A stretch of 64,000 nt of DNA from an uncultured Pelagibacteraceae bacterium (GCA_902550805.1 CACDAL010000006.1:1-64000), one strand, 5' to 3'; counted from the stretch's first letter, positions 29,946 through 38,910 are shown. A program made the numbers and translations. Notes: generated by a model from the letters alone, not told the origin.

Positions 29946-31124
29946 ATGAATTTAAATAAAATTTCAGATAAAATAGTATTTAAAACTTTAAAATTTATTA
30001 AACATGGAAATATAAAACTAATTAATTATGACAATCAAAGTTATGACTTTGGTGACACTGAAGATAATTTAAAAGTTACAATAAAGATCAATAAACCTGG
30101 ATTAACCTATCAAATCATAAAAAGTGGAAGCATTGGTTTGGCTGAAGCTTATATTAGAGGCGATTTTGAAACAGATAATCTTACCAACTTAATAGAACTG
30201 ACTGCAAAAAATATAAAATTAATATACAGATTTTCAGGATTATTAGACTTTCCTTTAATCAATAATATAAAAGGTATTTTTATTAAAAATAATAAATTAA
30301 GAAGCAAGGAAAATATCGCAAAGCATTATGACCTTGGAAATGAATTTTTTGCATTATGGTTAGATCCTAGCTTAACATATTCTAGCGCCATATTTGAAAA
30401 AAAAGAATCAAACTTAGAAACAGCCCAAATGAATAAATATAAAAAATTACTTTCTTTATTACATCCAAAGCCAGGAGATAAAATTTTAGAGATAGGGTGT
30501 GGCTGGGGAGGATTTGCTGAATTCGCAGGCAAGAATTATGATATTAAAATGGATTGTATAACAATATCTCAAAAACAATTTGAATATGCTTCAAAAAGAA
30601 TCTTTGAGAACGGACTTAATGAAAAAGTCACAATTAAATTAAAAGACTATAGAGATATCGAAGACAAATATAATTCTATTGCATCAATTGAAATGATTGA
30701 AGCTGTAGGAAAAAATTATTTATCAAGTTATTTTAATACAATCAAATCCAATTTATCTGAAAATGGAAAAGCTGCAATTCAAGCAATAACAATTGATGAT
30801 AATTTATTTGAAAGATACAAAACAAAGCAAGATTTTATTCAAAAATATATTTTTCCAGGGGGTTTTTTACCATCTAAAAAAAGTTTATACAGCCTTACAT
30901 CAAGCAAAGGATTGTCAATTGAAAGATACGACTCTTATGGATTTCATTATTCAAGTACTTTAAAATTATGGAGAGACGAATTTTTAAATAAATGGGATCA
31001 AATATCTAAGCAAGGTTTTGATTTAAATTTTAAAAGAATGTGGAATTTTTATTTATCTTATTGTGAAGCTGGGTTTAAATCTAAAAATATTGATCTGATA
31101 CAATTTTCATTGCAGAACAGATAG
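29946..31124 (+). CDS. cfa: cyclopropane-fatty-acid-synthase-like SAM methyltransferase
   Basis: 392 aa. N-terminal lipid-binding-type domain, then YDLGNEFFALWLDPSLTYSSAIF, SAM site EIGCGWGGFAEFA, ITISQKQFEYA and SIEMIEAVGKNY, all in Cfa order. It adds a carbon from SAM to a double bond of a phospholipid acyl chain. Given the neighbours, the product could be a cyclopropane or a methylated-unsaturated intermediate; sequence alone does not decide. Confidence 0.9.
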   Translation: MNLNKISDKIVFKTLKFIKHGNIKLINYDNQSYDFGDTEDNLKVTIKINKPGLTYQIIKSGSIGLAEAYIRGDFETDNLTNLIELTAKNIKLIYRFSGLLDFPLINNIKGIFIKNNKLRSKENIAKHYDLGNEFFALWLDPSLTYSSAIFEKKESNLETAQMNKYKKLLSLLHPKPGDKILEIGCGWGGFAEFAGKNYDIKMDCITISQKQFEYASKRIFENGLNEKVTIKLKDYRDIEDKYNSIASIEMIEAVGKNYLSSYFNTIKSNLSENGKAAIQAITIDDNLFERYKTKQDFIQKYIFPGGFLPSKKSLYSLTSSKGLSIERYDSYGFHYSSTLKLWRDEFLNKWDQISKQGFDLNFKRMWNFYLSYCEAGFKSKNIDLIQFSLQNR

Positions 31125-31131
31125 TGGAAAA

Positions 31132-31680
31132 ATGAAAATTACTAAATTGATAAGCTCATTGTTATTGATAATATTTGTTGTATTTATTACAAATTCAATA
31201 TTAAAAAAAAATATGAAACCAGAAGATTTTCAAGGAACAGAGCCAGTAATTAAAATTGAAGAATATTTTGTTGGTCAAGTTAAAGCCTGGGGACTTTTGC
31301 AAAACAGAAATGGTAAAGTTACAAGGCAATTTAAAGCAGACATGTTAGGAAAATTTGAAAATGGTATCTTAACTTTAGAAGAGGACTTTTATTGGACTGA
31401 CGGAGAAAAACAAAAAAGAATTTGGAAAATAGAAAAATTAGATGAGAATAATTATAAAGGTTCAGCACCGGATGTAGTTGGAAATGCTAGAGGTTATCAA
31501 TATGGTTCTGCATTTAAGTTTGAATATGATCTTTTAGTACCTTTCAAATCAAAAAACATTAAAGTTTCTTTTGATGATTGGATTTTTAAACAAGACGAGA
31601 AAGTTGCCATAAATAGAGCAACGCTTACAAAATTTGGATTTAAAGTAGGTGAATTAACTGTATTCTTTTTAAAAAATTAG
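31132..31680 (+). CDS. DUF3833 protein, membrane-anchored or secreted
   Basis: 182 aa with an N-terminal hydrophobic segment (ISSLLLIIFVVFITNSIL), then a beta-rich domain with YFVGQVKAWGLLQNRNGKVTRQFKADM and LEEDFYWTDGEKQKRIWKI, typical of DUF3833. It resembles a small lipid-binding beta barrel and is repeatedly found in Cfa/COG2907 clusters. Last gene of the rightward group; its stop overlaps the end of the SDR gene by 4 bp. Confidence 0.8.
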   Translation: MKITKLISSLLLIIFVVFITNSILKKNMKPEDFQGTEPVIKIEEYFVGQVKAWGLLQNRNGKVTRQFKADMLGKFENGILTLEEDFYWTDGEKQKRIWKIEKLDENNYKGSAPDVVGNARGYQYGSAFKFEYDLLVPFKSKNIKVSFDDWIFKQDEKVAINRATLTKFGFKVGELTVFFLKN

Positions 31681-32429
31681 AGCTTTTGTAGTTTTGTAAG
31701 CTTCTTTATTAAATAAAAATATAATCGATTAGGTAATATTTTTAGTAATTTTAAAATTAAAGTAAGCTCTTTTGGAAAATCAATTTCAAAACTTGAACCA
31801 TTTACTAGCCCATTATAGATTTTGTCCGCGGCAAATTCTGACGTTTTTAAAAATGGCATTCTAAATTCATTCTTATCTGTCATTGGTGTTTTTATAAAAC
31901 CAGGTGAAACTAATGAAACTCTTACATTATGTCTTCCAAAATCAAAATAAAGACTTTCTGCTAAATTATTAAGTGCAGCTTTTGAAGCTCCATAGCCTGT
32001 AGAATTGGGTAAACCTCTATATCCAGCTACAGAAGAAACAATAGATATATGGCCACTATTTTTTTCTTTAAAATATTTTTCTACTACTTTAATACAATTT
32101 AAAGTACCAAAGAAATTAACTTCCATAACATTTTTCATTTGATCAATATCAATATCTTTTTCTTTTTTTGGATCCCAAGTTCCAGTAGAAAAAAAACAAA
32201 TATCAATACTTTGATATTTGTTTTTGATTTGCTCAAATATTTCTTTACACTTTTCTTTATTGGTTACATCTAATGGAAATGGAGAAATATTTTTATTTAA
32301 TTCTGAAATTTCATTCAATAAATCTTCTCTTCTAGCAGATGCGGCAACCTGCCAACCTTCATTTGCAAATTTTAATGCTAGAGCCCTTCCTATCCCGCTA
32401 CTAGCACCAGTAATCCATATATTTTTCAT
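31677..32429 (-). CDS. short-chain dehydrogenase/reductase
   Basis: 250 aa SDR: ITGASSGIGRALALKFANEG cofactor loop, NFFGTLNCI, catalytic SIVSSVAGYRG with YGASKAALNNLAESL (Ser-Tyr-Lys), and VSPGFIKTPMTDKNEF. A hydrophobic C-terminal stretch may touch the membrane. It converges on DUF3833. An SDR is a common member of COG2907-DUF1365-cfa clusters, so it may act on the same lipid pathway. Confidence 0.85.
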   Translation of the reverse strand: MKNIWITGASSGIGRALALKFANEGWQVAASARREDLLNEISELNKNISPFPLDVTNKEKCKEIFEQIKNKYQSIDICFFSTGTWDPKKEKDIDIDQMKNVMEVNFFGTLNCIKVVEKYFKEKNSGHISIVSSVAGYRGLPNSTGYGASKAALNNLAESLYFDFGRHNVRVSLVSPGFIKTPMTDKNEFRMPFLKTSEFAADKIYNGLVNGSSFEIDFPKELTLILKLLKILPNRLYFYLIKKLTKLQKL

Positions 32430-32471
32430 AAATTTATTCTATCTACTTTTAAAAAAAATGTAATATTAAGG

Positions 32472-32477
32472 TATAAT
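32472..32477 (+). promoter_or_regulatory. consensus -10 box very close to an ATG
   Basis: TATAAT ends 13 bp before the ATG of the FAD oxidoreductase at 32491. Transcription starting at the usual distance would leave a leader of about 6-7 nt. No clear -35 or Shine-Dalgarno is visible. Confidence 0.35.
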
Positions 32478-32490
32478 ATAAAAACGATTC

Positions 32491-33594
32491 ATGGATGATA
32501 TAGTAATAGTTGGTGGAGGCATAATAGGAGCGGCAACAGCTTACTTTTTGTCTAAGGAAGGCAGAAAGGTTAAGGTAATTGAAAGAGATCCTACTTATAA
32601 ATCTGCGTCATTTCCTTTATCATTGGGCGGATTTAGAAGACAATTTTATCAAAAAGAAAACATACTTCTTGGAAAATTTGCTAGAGAATTTATTTTTCAA
32701 ATTCCTGAATTATTAAAAACAGAAAAGAATCCAAATCCAACTGCCAGCATGGTACCAAATGGATATTTATTGATGTTTGGACCAAATGATGCTGAAGAAC
32801 AATATAGAGCTTTAGAAAATCACAAAGAATGTAACGCTGAAACTAAAAATATAAAAGGTTCTGAATTAAATAAAATTTTTCCATATATTAATAATGAAGG
32901 CATTGAAACCGCAACTTATACGGACAATAAAAGCGAAGGATGGATAGATCCTTTTATGTTTCATAGCGCTCTCAAAAGCAAAGCAATAGAACTTGGATCT
33001 GAATTTATAAAGGGTGAAGTTAAAAGTTTATCGGAAATAAATGCTAAAACTATAGTGTCAGCAGCTGGTTGTTGGACAAAAGAACTTTTAGAAGATATTC
33101 CAGTAGTTCCTCAGAAGCATACAGTTTTTAGAGTTAAATGTCCCAAACACTATCCTGAAATGCCATTAACAGGAGATTTAACTACAGGCGTATATTGGAG
33201 ACCAGAAGGTAATGAATATTTGGCAGGTTCTCCAAAATCTTTATTTGATGCTGAAGATCTTGAACCAGCATGGAATGATTTTGAAGAAATGGTTTGGCCT
33301 GCTCTTGCAAAAAGGATTCCTGCATTTGAGGAGTTAAAGTTAACAGGAGGATGGGCTGGTTATTATGATTGTAATAAATTAGACAATAATGCAGTTGTAG
33401 GAAAGCATCCAAAATATGAAAATGTTTATATGGCTTCTGGATTTACTGGAAGAGGATTAATGCAAGCACCAGGAATAGGGAGAGCACTTACTGAATTGAT
33501 TACCACAGGCAGTTATCAAACAATTGATATCAGTGTTTTTGCTGTAGAAAGAGTACTGAATAGTCATGCTAGACCTGAACCTTACGTATTGTAA
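32491..33594 (+). CDS. FAD-dependent oxidoreductase, DAO family (sarcosine-oxidase/FOXRED1-like)
   Basis: 367 aa. N-terminal FAD fold IVGGGIIGAATAYFLSKEG, then SFPLSLGGFRRQF, EGWIDPFMFHSALKSKA, SAAGCWTKEL and the C-terminal VGKHPKYENVYMASGFTGRGLMQAPGIGRALTELI. This layout fits D-amino acid/sarcosine oxidoreductases of the DAO family. A secondary amine such as an N-methylated amino acid or imino acid is a likely substrate; the exact one is unknown. Transcribed alone, divergent from the SDR gene. Confidence 0.8.
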   Translation: MDDIVIVGGGIIGAATAYFLSKEGRKVKVIERDPTYKSASFPLSLGGFRRQFYQKENILLGKFAREFIFQIPELLKTEKNPNPTASMVPNGYLLMFGPNDAEEQYRALENHKECNAETKNIKGSELNKIFPYINNEGIETATYTDNKSEGWIDPFMFHSALKSKAIELGSEFIKGEVKSLSEINAKTIVSAAGCWTKELLEDIPVVPQKHTVFRVKCPKHYPEMPLTGDLTTGVYWRPEGNEYLAGSPKSLFDAEDLEPAWNDFEEMVWPALAKRIPAFEELKLTGGWAGYYDCNKLDNNAVVGKHPKYENVYMASGFTGRGLMQAPGIGRALTELITTGSYQTIDISVFAVERVLNSHARPEPYVL

Positions 33595-33598
33595 TTTT

Positions 33599-34177
33599 TT
33601 AAGAACCCCAAATATTATTTAATATTTTTTCTCTTTTACAAGCCTTTTTGTATCTTAAATAATTTAAAAAATATTCTTGATAATAATCTTGATGTTTGTC
33701 TTCTGCTTTATAAAAAATTTCAAATTTTTTTACATATGTAACAACTTTTTTTTCAAATTTTTTTTCAAATTTTTTTATATATTTTTCTATTAAATCTTTC
33801 TGATGTTTGTCTTCATAAAACGCAACAGATCTATAACTATATCCTTTATCACAAAATTGACCATAAGCATCAAATGGATCAATATTAATCCAAAAATTTT
33901 TTAATAATTCTTCATAGGAAATTTTTTCTTTATCATAAATTATTTCGACAACTTCAAAATGTCCTGTATCACCATAAGTAACTTCTCTATATGTTGGATT
34001 TGCAGTTATACCTCCAGAATAACCTGAAATAACTTCTTTAACTCCTTTAAGATTTTCAAATGACTCTTCCATGCACCAAAAACATCCACCAGCAAAATAA
34101 GCCTTAGATAAATTTTGAGCTTTTAAAATTGTTGATGAATTAAATAAAATTAAAAAAATAAAAATAAAAAATTTCAT
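33599..34177 (-). CDS. msrA: peptide methionine sulfoxide reductase A, exported
   Basis: 192 aa. A signal peptide (FFIFIFLILFNSSTILKAQ) precedes the core AYFAGGCFWCMEESF with the catalytic Cys of GCFWC, then GYSGG, TYREVTYGDTGHFEVV and FWINIDPFDAYGQFCDKGYSYRS. It reduces methionine S-sulfoxide, here probably in the periplasm. It directly follows the TauE/SafE gene with no gap, so the two are likely cotranscribed. Confidence 0.93.
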   Translation of the reverse strand: MKFFIFIFLILFNSSTILKAQNLSKAYFAGGCFWCMEESFENLKGVKEVISGYSGGITANPTYREVTYGDTGHFEVVEIIYDKEKISYEELLKNFWINIDPFDAYGQFCDKGYSYRSVAFYEDKHQKDLIEKYIKKFEKKFEKKVVTYVKKFEIFYKAEDKHQDYYQEYFLNYLRYKKACKREKILNNIWGS

Positions 34178-34927
34178 TTAAAAATTAAAAATATTGAACC
34201 CCATTCTTATAGCAACAAAAATAACTAAAATGGAAGTAATTAAAGCTAGTATTTTTGTTGAAAATAATTTTATATTTAAAAAATTTCCTATTTGTCCACC
34301 AATAAAGACAGCTATCAATAAGTAAAAATATTCTTTAATTTCAATTAAATTTTGATTTTTGCTTAATTGGCCAATTATTCCAAATATAGAATTTATTAAA
34401 ATAAATAATGAAACAGAAGTAGTTATATATTTGGGGTTGGCCACTCTAAACAAATAAAGAATAGGTCCTAAGAAAATACCTCCGCCTATACCAACAATTC
34501 CTGATACAAATCCTAACGATACACCTATTATAAATGAAAAATATACAGGTAAGGCTTTGTAGCTTGATGAATTATTTTCATAGGATTTAAAATTTACCAA
34601 TAATAGTATTCCCGCAATTACTAAAACAAAGAATAAAATTATTTCAAATAATTCTTTCTCAATTTGCATCGAACCTCCAAAAAATGCAAAAGGTATTGAG
34701 CCAAATAAATAAGGTAAAAGAAGTTTTAAATTGAAATTTCCTGCTCTTATATAATTAAATGAGTTTCCAGAAACCACAATTATATTGCAAGCTAAAGCTA
34801 TAATTGGGAAAATTGTATATGGTATTCCCCATAAAAGTAATAATGCTAAATAAGTGGAACCCCCTCCAAAACCTACGCTTGAGTAAATTAATGCAGTTAC
34901 AAGAAAAAAAATTGATAATATAATCAT
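34178..34927 (-). CDS. TauE/SafE-family membrane permease
   Basis: 249 aa with about seven to eight membrane segments. The paired motifs SSVGFGGGSTYLALLLLWG (N-terminal) and GIVGIGGGIFLGPILYLF (C-terminal half) identify the TauE/SafE family, which exports small sulfur- or organo-anions such as sulfite or sulfoacetate. Substrate not readable. Divergent from moaB with an 11-bp gap. Confidence 0.87.
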   Translation of the reverse strand: MIILSIFFLVTALIYSSVGFGGGSTYLALLLLWGIPYTIFPIIALACNIIVVSGNSFNYIRAGNFNLKLLLPYLFGSIPFAFFGGSMQIEKELFEIILFFVLVIAGILLLVNFKSYENNSSSYKALPVYFSFIIGVSLGFVSGIVGIGGGIFLGPILYLFRVANPKYITTSVSLFILINSIFGIIGQLSKNQNLIEIKEYFYLLIAVFIGGQIGNFLNIKLFSTKILALITSILVIFVAIRMGFNIFNF

Positions 34928-34938
34928 AAAAATAAATT

Positions 34939-35439
34939 ATGAATGTAAATATAGCATTATTAACAGTTACTGACACAAGAACTTTAAAAACAGATAAATC
35001 CGGGAATTTACTTTTAAAAAAAATCAAAAAAGCCAAGCATAATTTAATTGAAAGAAAAATTTGCAAAGATAACAAAAAAGATATTAAAAAAATTCTTAAA
35101 ATTTGGATAAAAAAGAAAAAAATAGACGTTATTATAACTACCGGAGGAACAGGACTAACTGGAAGAGATATTACTCCGGAAGCAATAGAGGAAATTGCAG
35201 ATAAAAAAATACCTGGCTTTGGCGAAGTTTTTAGATATGTCAGCCTTAAAACAGTTGGAACTTCTTCTATTCAATCTAGAGCATGCGCTGTACTGGCTAA
35301 AGGAAAATATATTTTTGCTCTTCCTGGATCATCAGGGGGAGTTACAGATGCATGGGATAAAATTTTAGTTCATCAATTAAATATAAATCATAAACCTTGT
35401 AATTTTGTAGAACTATTTCCGAGATTAAAAGAAAAATAA
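34939..35439 (+). CDS. moaB: molybdopterin adenylyltransferase MoaB/MogA type
   Basis: 166 aa. The MPT-binding TTGGTGLTGRDITPEA and LPGSSGGVTDAWDKIL are conserved. It adenylates molybdopterin before metal insertion by MoeA. No separate mogA is visible, so this protein probably serves that step. It lies several kilobases from the main moa operon. Confidence 0.92.
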   Translation: MNVNIALLTVTDTRTLKTDKSGNLLLKKIKKAKHNLIERKICKDNKKDIKKILKIWIKKKKIDVIITTGGTGLTGRDITPEAIEEIADKKIPGFGEVFRYVSLKTVGTSSIQSRACAVLAKGKYIFALPGSSGGVTDAWDKILVHQLNINHKPCNFVELFPRLKEK

Positions 35440-35441
35440 AA

Positions 35442-36296
35442 TTATTTATTTTCTCTGGTGGCAATAAATACACCAAAAGAAGCAATCAAAAATCCGATAA
35501 TATCGAAAGAAGTTAGAGATTCATTTAAAAATAACCAAGCCATAGCTGCCGATGTTACGGGAATTAAAAAAAATATTGTTACAGTTTTGCTAGCGGAATT
35601 ATTTTTTATTAAATACATAAGTATAGTGAATGCTCCAAAAGATACTAAAATAATTTGATGACTCATTGCAATTATAAAAGTTTTAGTAAAATTTATATAT
35701 GGATCTACAAATAATAGAATTACAATTAAGTGAAATAAACATCCTCCTATTGCCTGGTACATGTTGCTTACTGACAATGGTAAATTATAACTTAATTTTT
35801 TTTGCCAAAGAGTTGATGAAGTAATTGCAATTAGCGCAACAAAAGAAGCTAAAATTCCAATTGCAGGTAATGCACTCCCAACATCAAATCCCAAAACTAA
35901 AGCTGCTCCAACAAATCCTAGAAGAACTCCAACCCATTGTTTCCAGGTAACTTTTTCTTTTAATATTGGACCGGCTAAAGCATTTGTTAATATAGGCTGA
36001 AGAGTAACAATTAATGCTGCTATTCCTGTAGGCAAACCTTTTGAAACTGAAAAAAAAACTCCACCTAGATAAAAACCATGAAATAGCACGCCACTAAATA
36101 TAGATTGTATAATATGTTTTTTTTTATCAATAATAATTTTTTTTGTGAAAAGAGAAAAAACAAAAAAACCTAAAGCAACAAAAAAAAATCTAAAACATAA
36201 CGCCGTAAATGGTTCGCTGTTATCTACAATTGGTTTTGTTGTAATAAAAGCTGAAGACCAAAGTAAAATAAAAGCAAAAGGAAACAATCTTATCAT
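35442..36296 (-). CDS. DMT-superfamily permease (EamA family)
   Basis: 284 aa with about ten hydrophobic helices in two EamA repeats: LLWSSAFITTKPIVDNSEPFTALCFRFFFVA opens the first, LIPVTSAAMAWLFLNESLT closes the second. Possible exporter of amino acids or metabolites. Its end nearly touches moaB (2 bp) in convergent orientation. Confidence 0.85.
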   Translation of the reverse strand: MIRLFPFAFILLWSSAFITTKPIVDNSEPFTALCFRFFFVALGFFVFSLFTKKIIIDKKKHIIQSIFSGVLFHGFYLGGVFFSVSKGLPTGIAALIVTLQPILTNALAGPILKEKVTWKQWVGVLLGFVGAALVLGFDVGSALPAIGILASFVALIAITSSTLWQKKLSYNLPLSVSNMYQAIGGCLFHLIVILLFVDPYINFTKTFIIAMSHQIILVSFGAFTILMYLIKNNSASKTVTIFFLIPVTSAAMAWLFLNESLTSFDIIGFLIASFGVFIATRENK

Positions 36297-36311
36297 TTAA
36301 GAGAAAAATAT

Positions 36312-36557
36312 TTATTTTTGATATTTTTCTTTCCACTCGGGGTATGGCATTCCATAAACATGCTCTCTAGCATTTGGATCTGAAATTTCTATACCTTTTT
36401 TTCCAGCTTCTTCCCTGTACCATTTTGATAAACAGTTTCTACAAAATCCAGCAAGATTCATTAAGTCAATATTCTGAACATCTTTTCTATCTCTCAAATG
36501 ATTTAATAATCTTTCAAAAGCTGCTGATTGTAATTCTTTTTTAGTATTTTCATCCAT
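36312..36557 (-). CDS. DUF1244 small conserved protein
   Basis: 81 aa. The sequence matches the alphaproteobacterial DUF1244 family: FERLLNHLRDRKDVQNIDLMNLAGFCRNCLSKWY and HVYGMPYPEWKEKYQ. Two cysteines in FCRNC could bind a metal. Function unknown. It lies 15 bp upstream of the DMT gene on the same strand. Confidence 0.85.
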   Translation of the reverse strand: MDENTKKELQSAAFERLLNHLRDRKDVQNIDLMNLAGFCRNCLSKWYREEAGKKGIEISDPNAREHVYGMPYPEWKEKYQK

Positions 36558-36644
36558 ATTTTATTATGTTTTAAATTTGAAATTTTTAAGATCTTATCAA
36601 ATAAATTTGGAAAAACAAAAATAACTGTGCAATAAATTTATAAA

Positions 36645-37655
36645 ATGAAAAATTTATTAGATGAAAAAATTTTAGAAGAAGCAAATTTGTGGATAAAAGA
36701 TGATCATAAAGTAACTTTAGCTACTGTTATAAAAACTTGGGGATCATCCCCGCGCCAAGTTGGAAGCAAAATGATTGTAAATGAAAAAGGTGATTTTTCA
36801 GGATCTATATCTGGAGGATGTATAGAGTCTTCTGTAGTAGGAGAATCTATGCAATTAATAAAAGATGACGAGCCATTCAAAAAGATTGAATTAAAAGTTT
36901 CTAATGAAAATGCTTGGGAAGTAGGACTTGCCTGCGGAGGAGAAATTACAATTTATCTTGAACAATTAAATCAAATGAAAAAACAATTATTAGAACTAAT
37001 TATAAACAAGAAGAAACACAAAAAGGAATTTGCAATAATTGCTAATATTTCAACAGGAGAAAGTTGTATTTTTGAAAAAAACAAACCTATAGACAAAAAT
37101 TTTGAAAAACATTCTGATGCAATAAATAATTACTTTAACAATAAACAAAACGGAATTATTGAAAACACAAATATTTTTATTGATACGTATTTAAGACCTA
37201 TAAAAGTGATAATAGTAGGAGCGGTCCATATAGCTCAATATTTAGTAGATTATTCAAAAAATTTAAATTTTGAAATATTTATAATTGATCCCAGAGGTTA
37301 TTTTGCATCAGAAAAAAGATTTCCCAATATGAATATTGTCAACAAATGGCCCAAAGAAGCTTTCGAAGAAATAGAAACAGATTCAAACACTGCTTTAATT
37401 GCTTTAACACACGATCCAAAAATAGATGATCCGGCTTTGCAGCATGCTTTAAAAAATAAATTTTTTTATATAGGTGCCTTAGGTAGTAAAAAAACTCATA
37501 TAAATAGATGCAATAGATTAAAAGAAGCCGGATACAGCGATGAAGAAATTAGTTCTATTCATGGACCTGTGGGTATTAAGCTTGGAGGAAAATCTGCTCC
37601 AGAAATTGCTTTATCAATTACAGCTCAGCTAGTTTTGGAATCTCACAAATTATAA
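36645..37655 (+). CDS. xdhC: XdhC/CoxI-family molybdoenzyme maturation factor
   Basis: 336 aa. The N-terminal XdhC/CoxI domain has TLATVIKTWGSSPRQVGSKMIVNEKGDFSGSISGGCIES. The C-terminal Rossmann domain has VIIVGAVHIAQYLVDY and FYIGALGSKKTHINRCNRLKEAG. Homologues sulfurate and deliver molybdenum cofactor to xanthine or CO dehydrogenases; no such enzyme is in the window, so it may serve a client elsewhere or the formate dehydrogenase (inference). It overlaps moaE by 6 bp, convergent. Confidence 0.87.
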   Translation: MKNLLDEKILEEANLWIKDDHKVTLATVIKTWGSSPRQVGSKMIVNEKGDFSGSISGGCIESSVVGESMQLIKDDEPFKKIELKVSNENAWEVGLACGGEITIYLEQLNQMKKQLLELIINKKKHKKEFAIIANISTGESCIFEKNKPIDKNFEKHSDAINNYFNNKQNGIIENTNIFIDTYLRPIKVIIVGAVHIAQYLVDYSKNLNFEIFIIDPRGYFASEKRFPNMNIVNKWPKEAFEEIETDSNTALIALTHDPKIDDPALQHALKNKFFYIGALGSKKTHINRCNRLKEAGYSDEEISSIHGPVGIKLGGKSAPEIALSITAQLVLESHKL

Positions 37656-38093
37656 TTGAATACTAACACCTTTTAACCATTCACTTTCTTCATTAGAGTA
37701 ATGTTCTTTTTTCCATACAGGTGTTCTTTTTTTTATCTCTTCTATAATAAATCTAGAAAGATTGTATGCTTCATCACGATGTCTACATCCAACTCCAATG
37801 ATAATACTTTTCTCTTTTACATCCAAATAGCCTTTAATATGTTCAATAAATACAGCTTTATCTTTTATTTTTAATTTACTCTCAGATTCTTTATAGATTT
37901 CTTCAAAACTTTTAATAACCATCGTATCTCTTGAATCGTACGTAATACCAATTACTTTTTTATTTTCATTTATACCTCTAACTGTTCCAACAAAATAAAT
38001 AATCGCTCCAAAGTTTGAAGATGATAGAAATTTTTCTGCTTTTAAAATATCTATTTTTTCTTTTGAAGAATCTATAATTTTAGCATGTAACAT
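37650..38093 (-). CDS. moaE: molybdopterin synthase large subunit
   Basis: 147 aa. FGAIIYFVGTVRG, YDSRDTMVIKSFEEIY, VFIEHIKGYLDVKEKSIIIGVGCRHRDEAYNLSRFIIEEIKKRTPVWKKEHY are typical MoaE blocks, including the catalytic lysine region KRTPVWKKE. With MoaD it turns precursor Z (cPMP) into molybdopterin. Its start overlaps the moaD stop (TAATG). Last gene of the leftward formate dehydrogenase/moa operon. Confidence 0.93.
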   Translation of the reverse strand: MLHAKIIDSSKEKIDILKAEKFLSSSNFGAIIYFVGTVRGINENKKVIGITYDSRDTMVIKSFEEIYKESESKLKIKDKAVFIEHIKGYLDVKEKSIIIGVGCRHRDEAYNLSRFIIEEIKKRTPVWKKEHYSNEESEWLKGVSIQL

Positions 38094-38362
38094 TAACCGC
38101 CTCCAATAGGTGGAATAATTCCAATTACTTGGTTATTATTAATTTTGTAGTTTTCGGAAATAATTTCATCCTCTTCAGAACAAAAAGCAGAACTTTGAAC
38201 TAATTTTTTTAAATTTTGATTACCTTTAAAATTTTTCTCAATGAATTTTAGTATTTGAATTTTTATATCTTTTATTGAACTATTTTTTTTAACCTCTAAT
38301 TCTAAAAAGTTATTTTTACTTAAATCTTTAGTAGCACCATAAAGTTCAACAGAAACTTTCAT
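38093..38362 (-). CDS. moaD: molybdopterin synthase sulfur carrier MoaD
   Basis: 89 aa ubiquitin-like protein ending in PPIGGG, the C-terminal Gly-Gly that carries the thiocarboxylate. It supplies sulfur to MoaE. No moeB (activating enzyme) is in the window. The GGA GGC codons of the tail form a Shine-Dalgarno for moaE. Confidence 0.92.
   Translation of the reverse strand: MKVSVELYGATKDLSKNNFLELEVKKNSSIKDIKIQILKFIEKNFKGNQNLKKLVQSSAFCSEEDEIISENYKINNNQVIGIIPPIGGG
38100..38104 (-). promoter_or_regulatory. moaE ribosome binding site inside moaD Gly-Gly codons
   Basis: On the minus strand GGAGG(CGGTTA)ATG: the Shine-Dalgarno lies in the codons for the essential C-terminal glycines of MoaD, 6 nt before the moaE ATG. 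Confidence 0.75.
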
Positions 38363-38364
38363 AT

Positions 38365-38910
38365 TTAAAAAATGTCATTTAAAAAATCTGGCAATCCATT
38401 AGGGTTTTTCCAAAGACCAGTTTTTCCACCTTCTTTAATAAGAAGTTTAACATTGTTTATTTCCAAATGTGGATTAACAATTTTACACAAATCATAAATA
38501 GTAATTAAAGCTGCATTCACTCCCATTATAGCTTCCATTTCAACACCTGTTTTTGCTACAGCAGATACTACACAGAAAACTTCTAAAGAATTATCATTAT
38601 CATGCATAACTATTTTGGCTGTTGTATGATCAATTGGAAGTGGATGACAAAGAGGTATTAATTCACTTGTTTTCTTTACACCTAAAATTGCAGAGATTTC
38701 TGCTAGAGCAATTGGATCACCTTTTGGCATTTTTTTTGTTTTAATAAGATCAAAAATTTCTTTTCCTACATAAATTTTTCCAGAAGCTAATGCACGTCTA
38801 AAAGTTTCTTTTTTTGAAGAAACATCAACCATATTAAATGAATTTTTTTTAAATAATTCACTTGCCCAATCTTTTAATTCGTCCTGGTTAATTATTTTTA
38901 ATTTAGTCAA
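38365..38910 (-). CDS. moaC: cyclic pyranopterin monophosphate synthase MoaC
   Basis: 181 aa. It has MVDVSSKKETFRRALASGKI, PLCHPLPIDHT and AKTGVEMEAIMGVNAALITIYDLCK, all MoaC landmarks. It converts the MoaA product to cPMP. The start is TTG (TTGACTAAA), directly behind the moaA stop. Its strong AGGAGG ribosome site lies inside moaA. A short stretch near the N-terminus (DELKDWASELFKKNS) precedes the usual MoaC start, so the chain is slightly longer than typical. Confidence 0.93.
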   Translation of the reverse strand: MTKLKIINQDELKDWASELFKKNSFNMVDVSSKKETFRRALASGKIYVGKEIFDLIKTKKMPKGDPIALAEISAILGVKKTSELIPLCHPLPIDHTTAKIVMHDNDNSLEVFCVVSAVAKTGVEMEAIMGVNAALITIYDLCKIVNPHLEINNVKLLIKEGGKTGLWKNPNGLPDFLNDIF

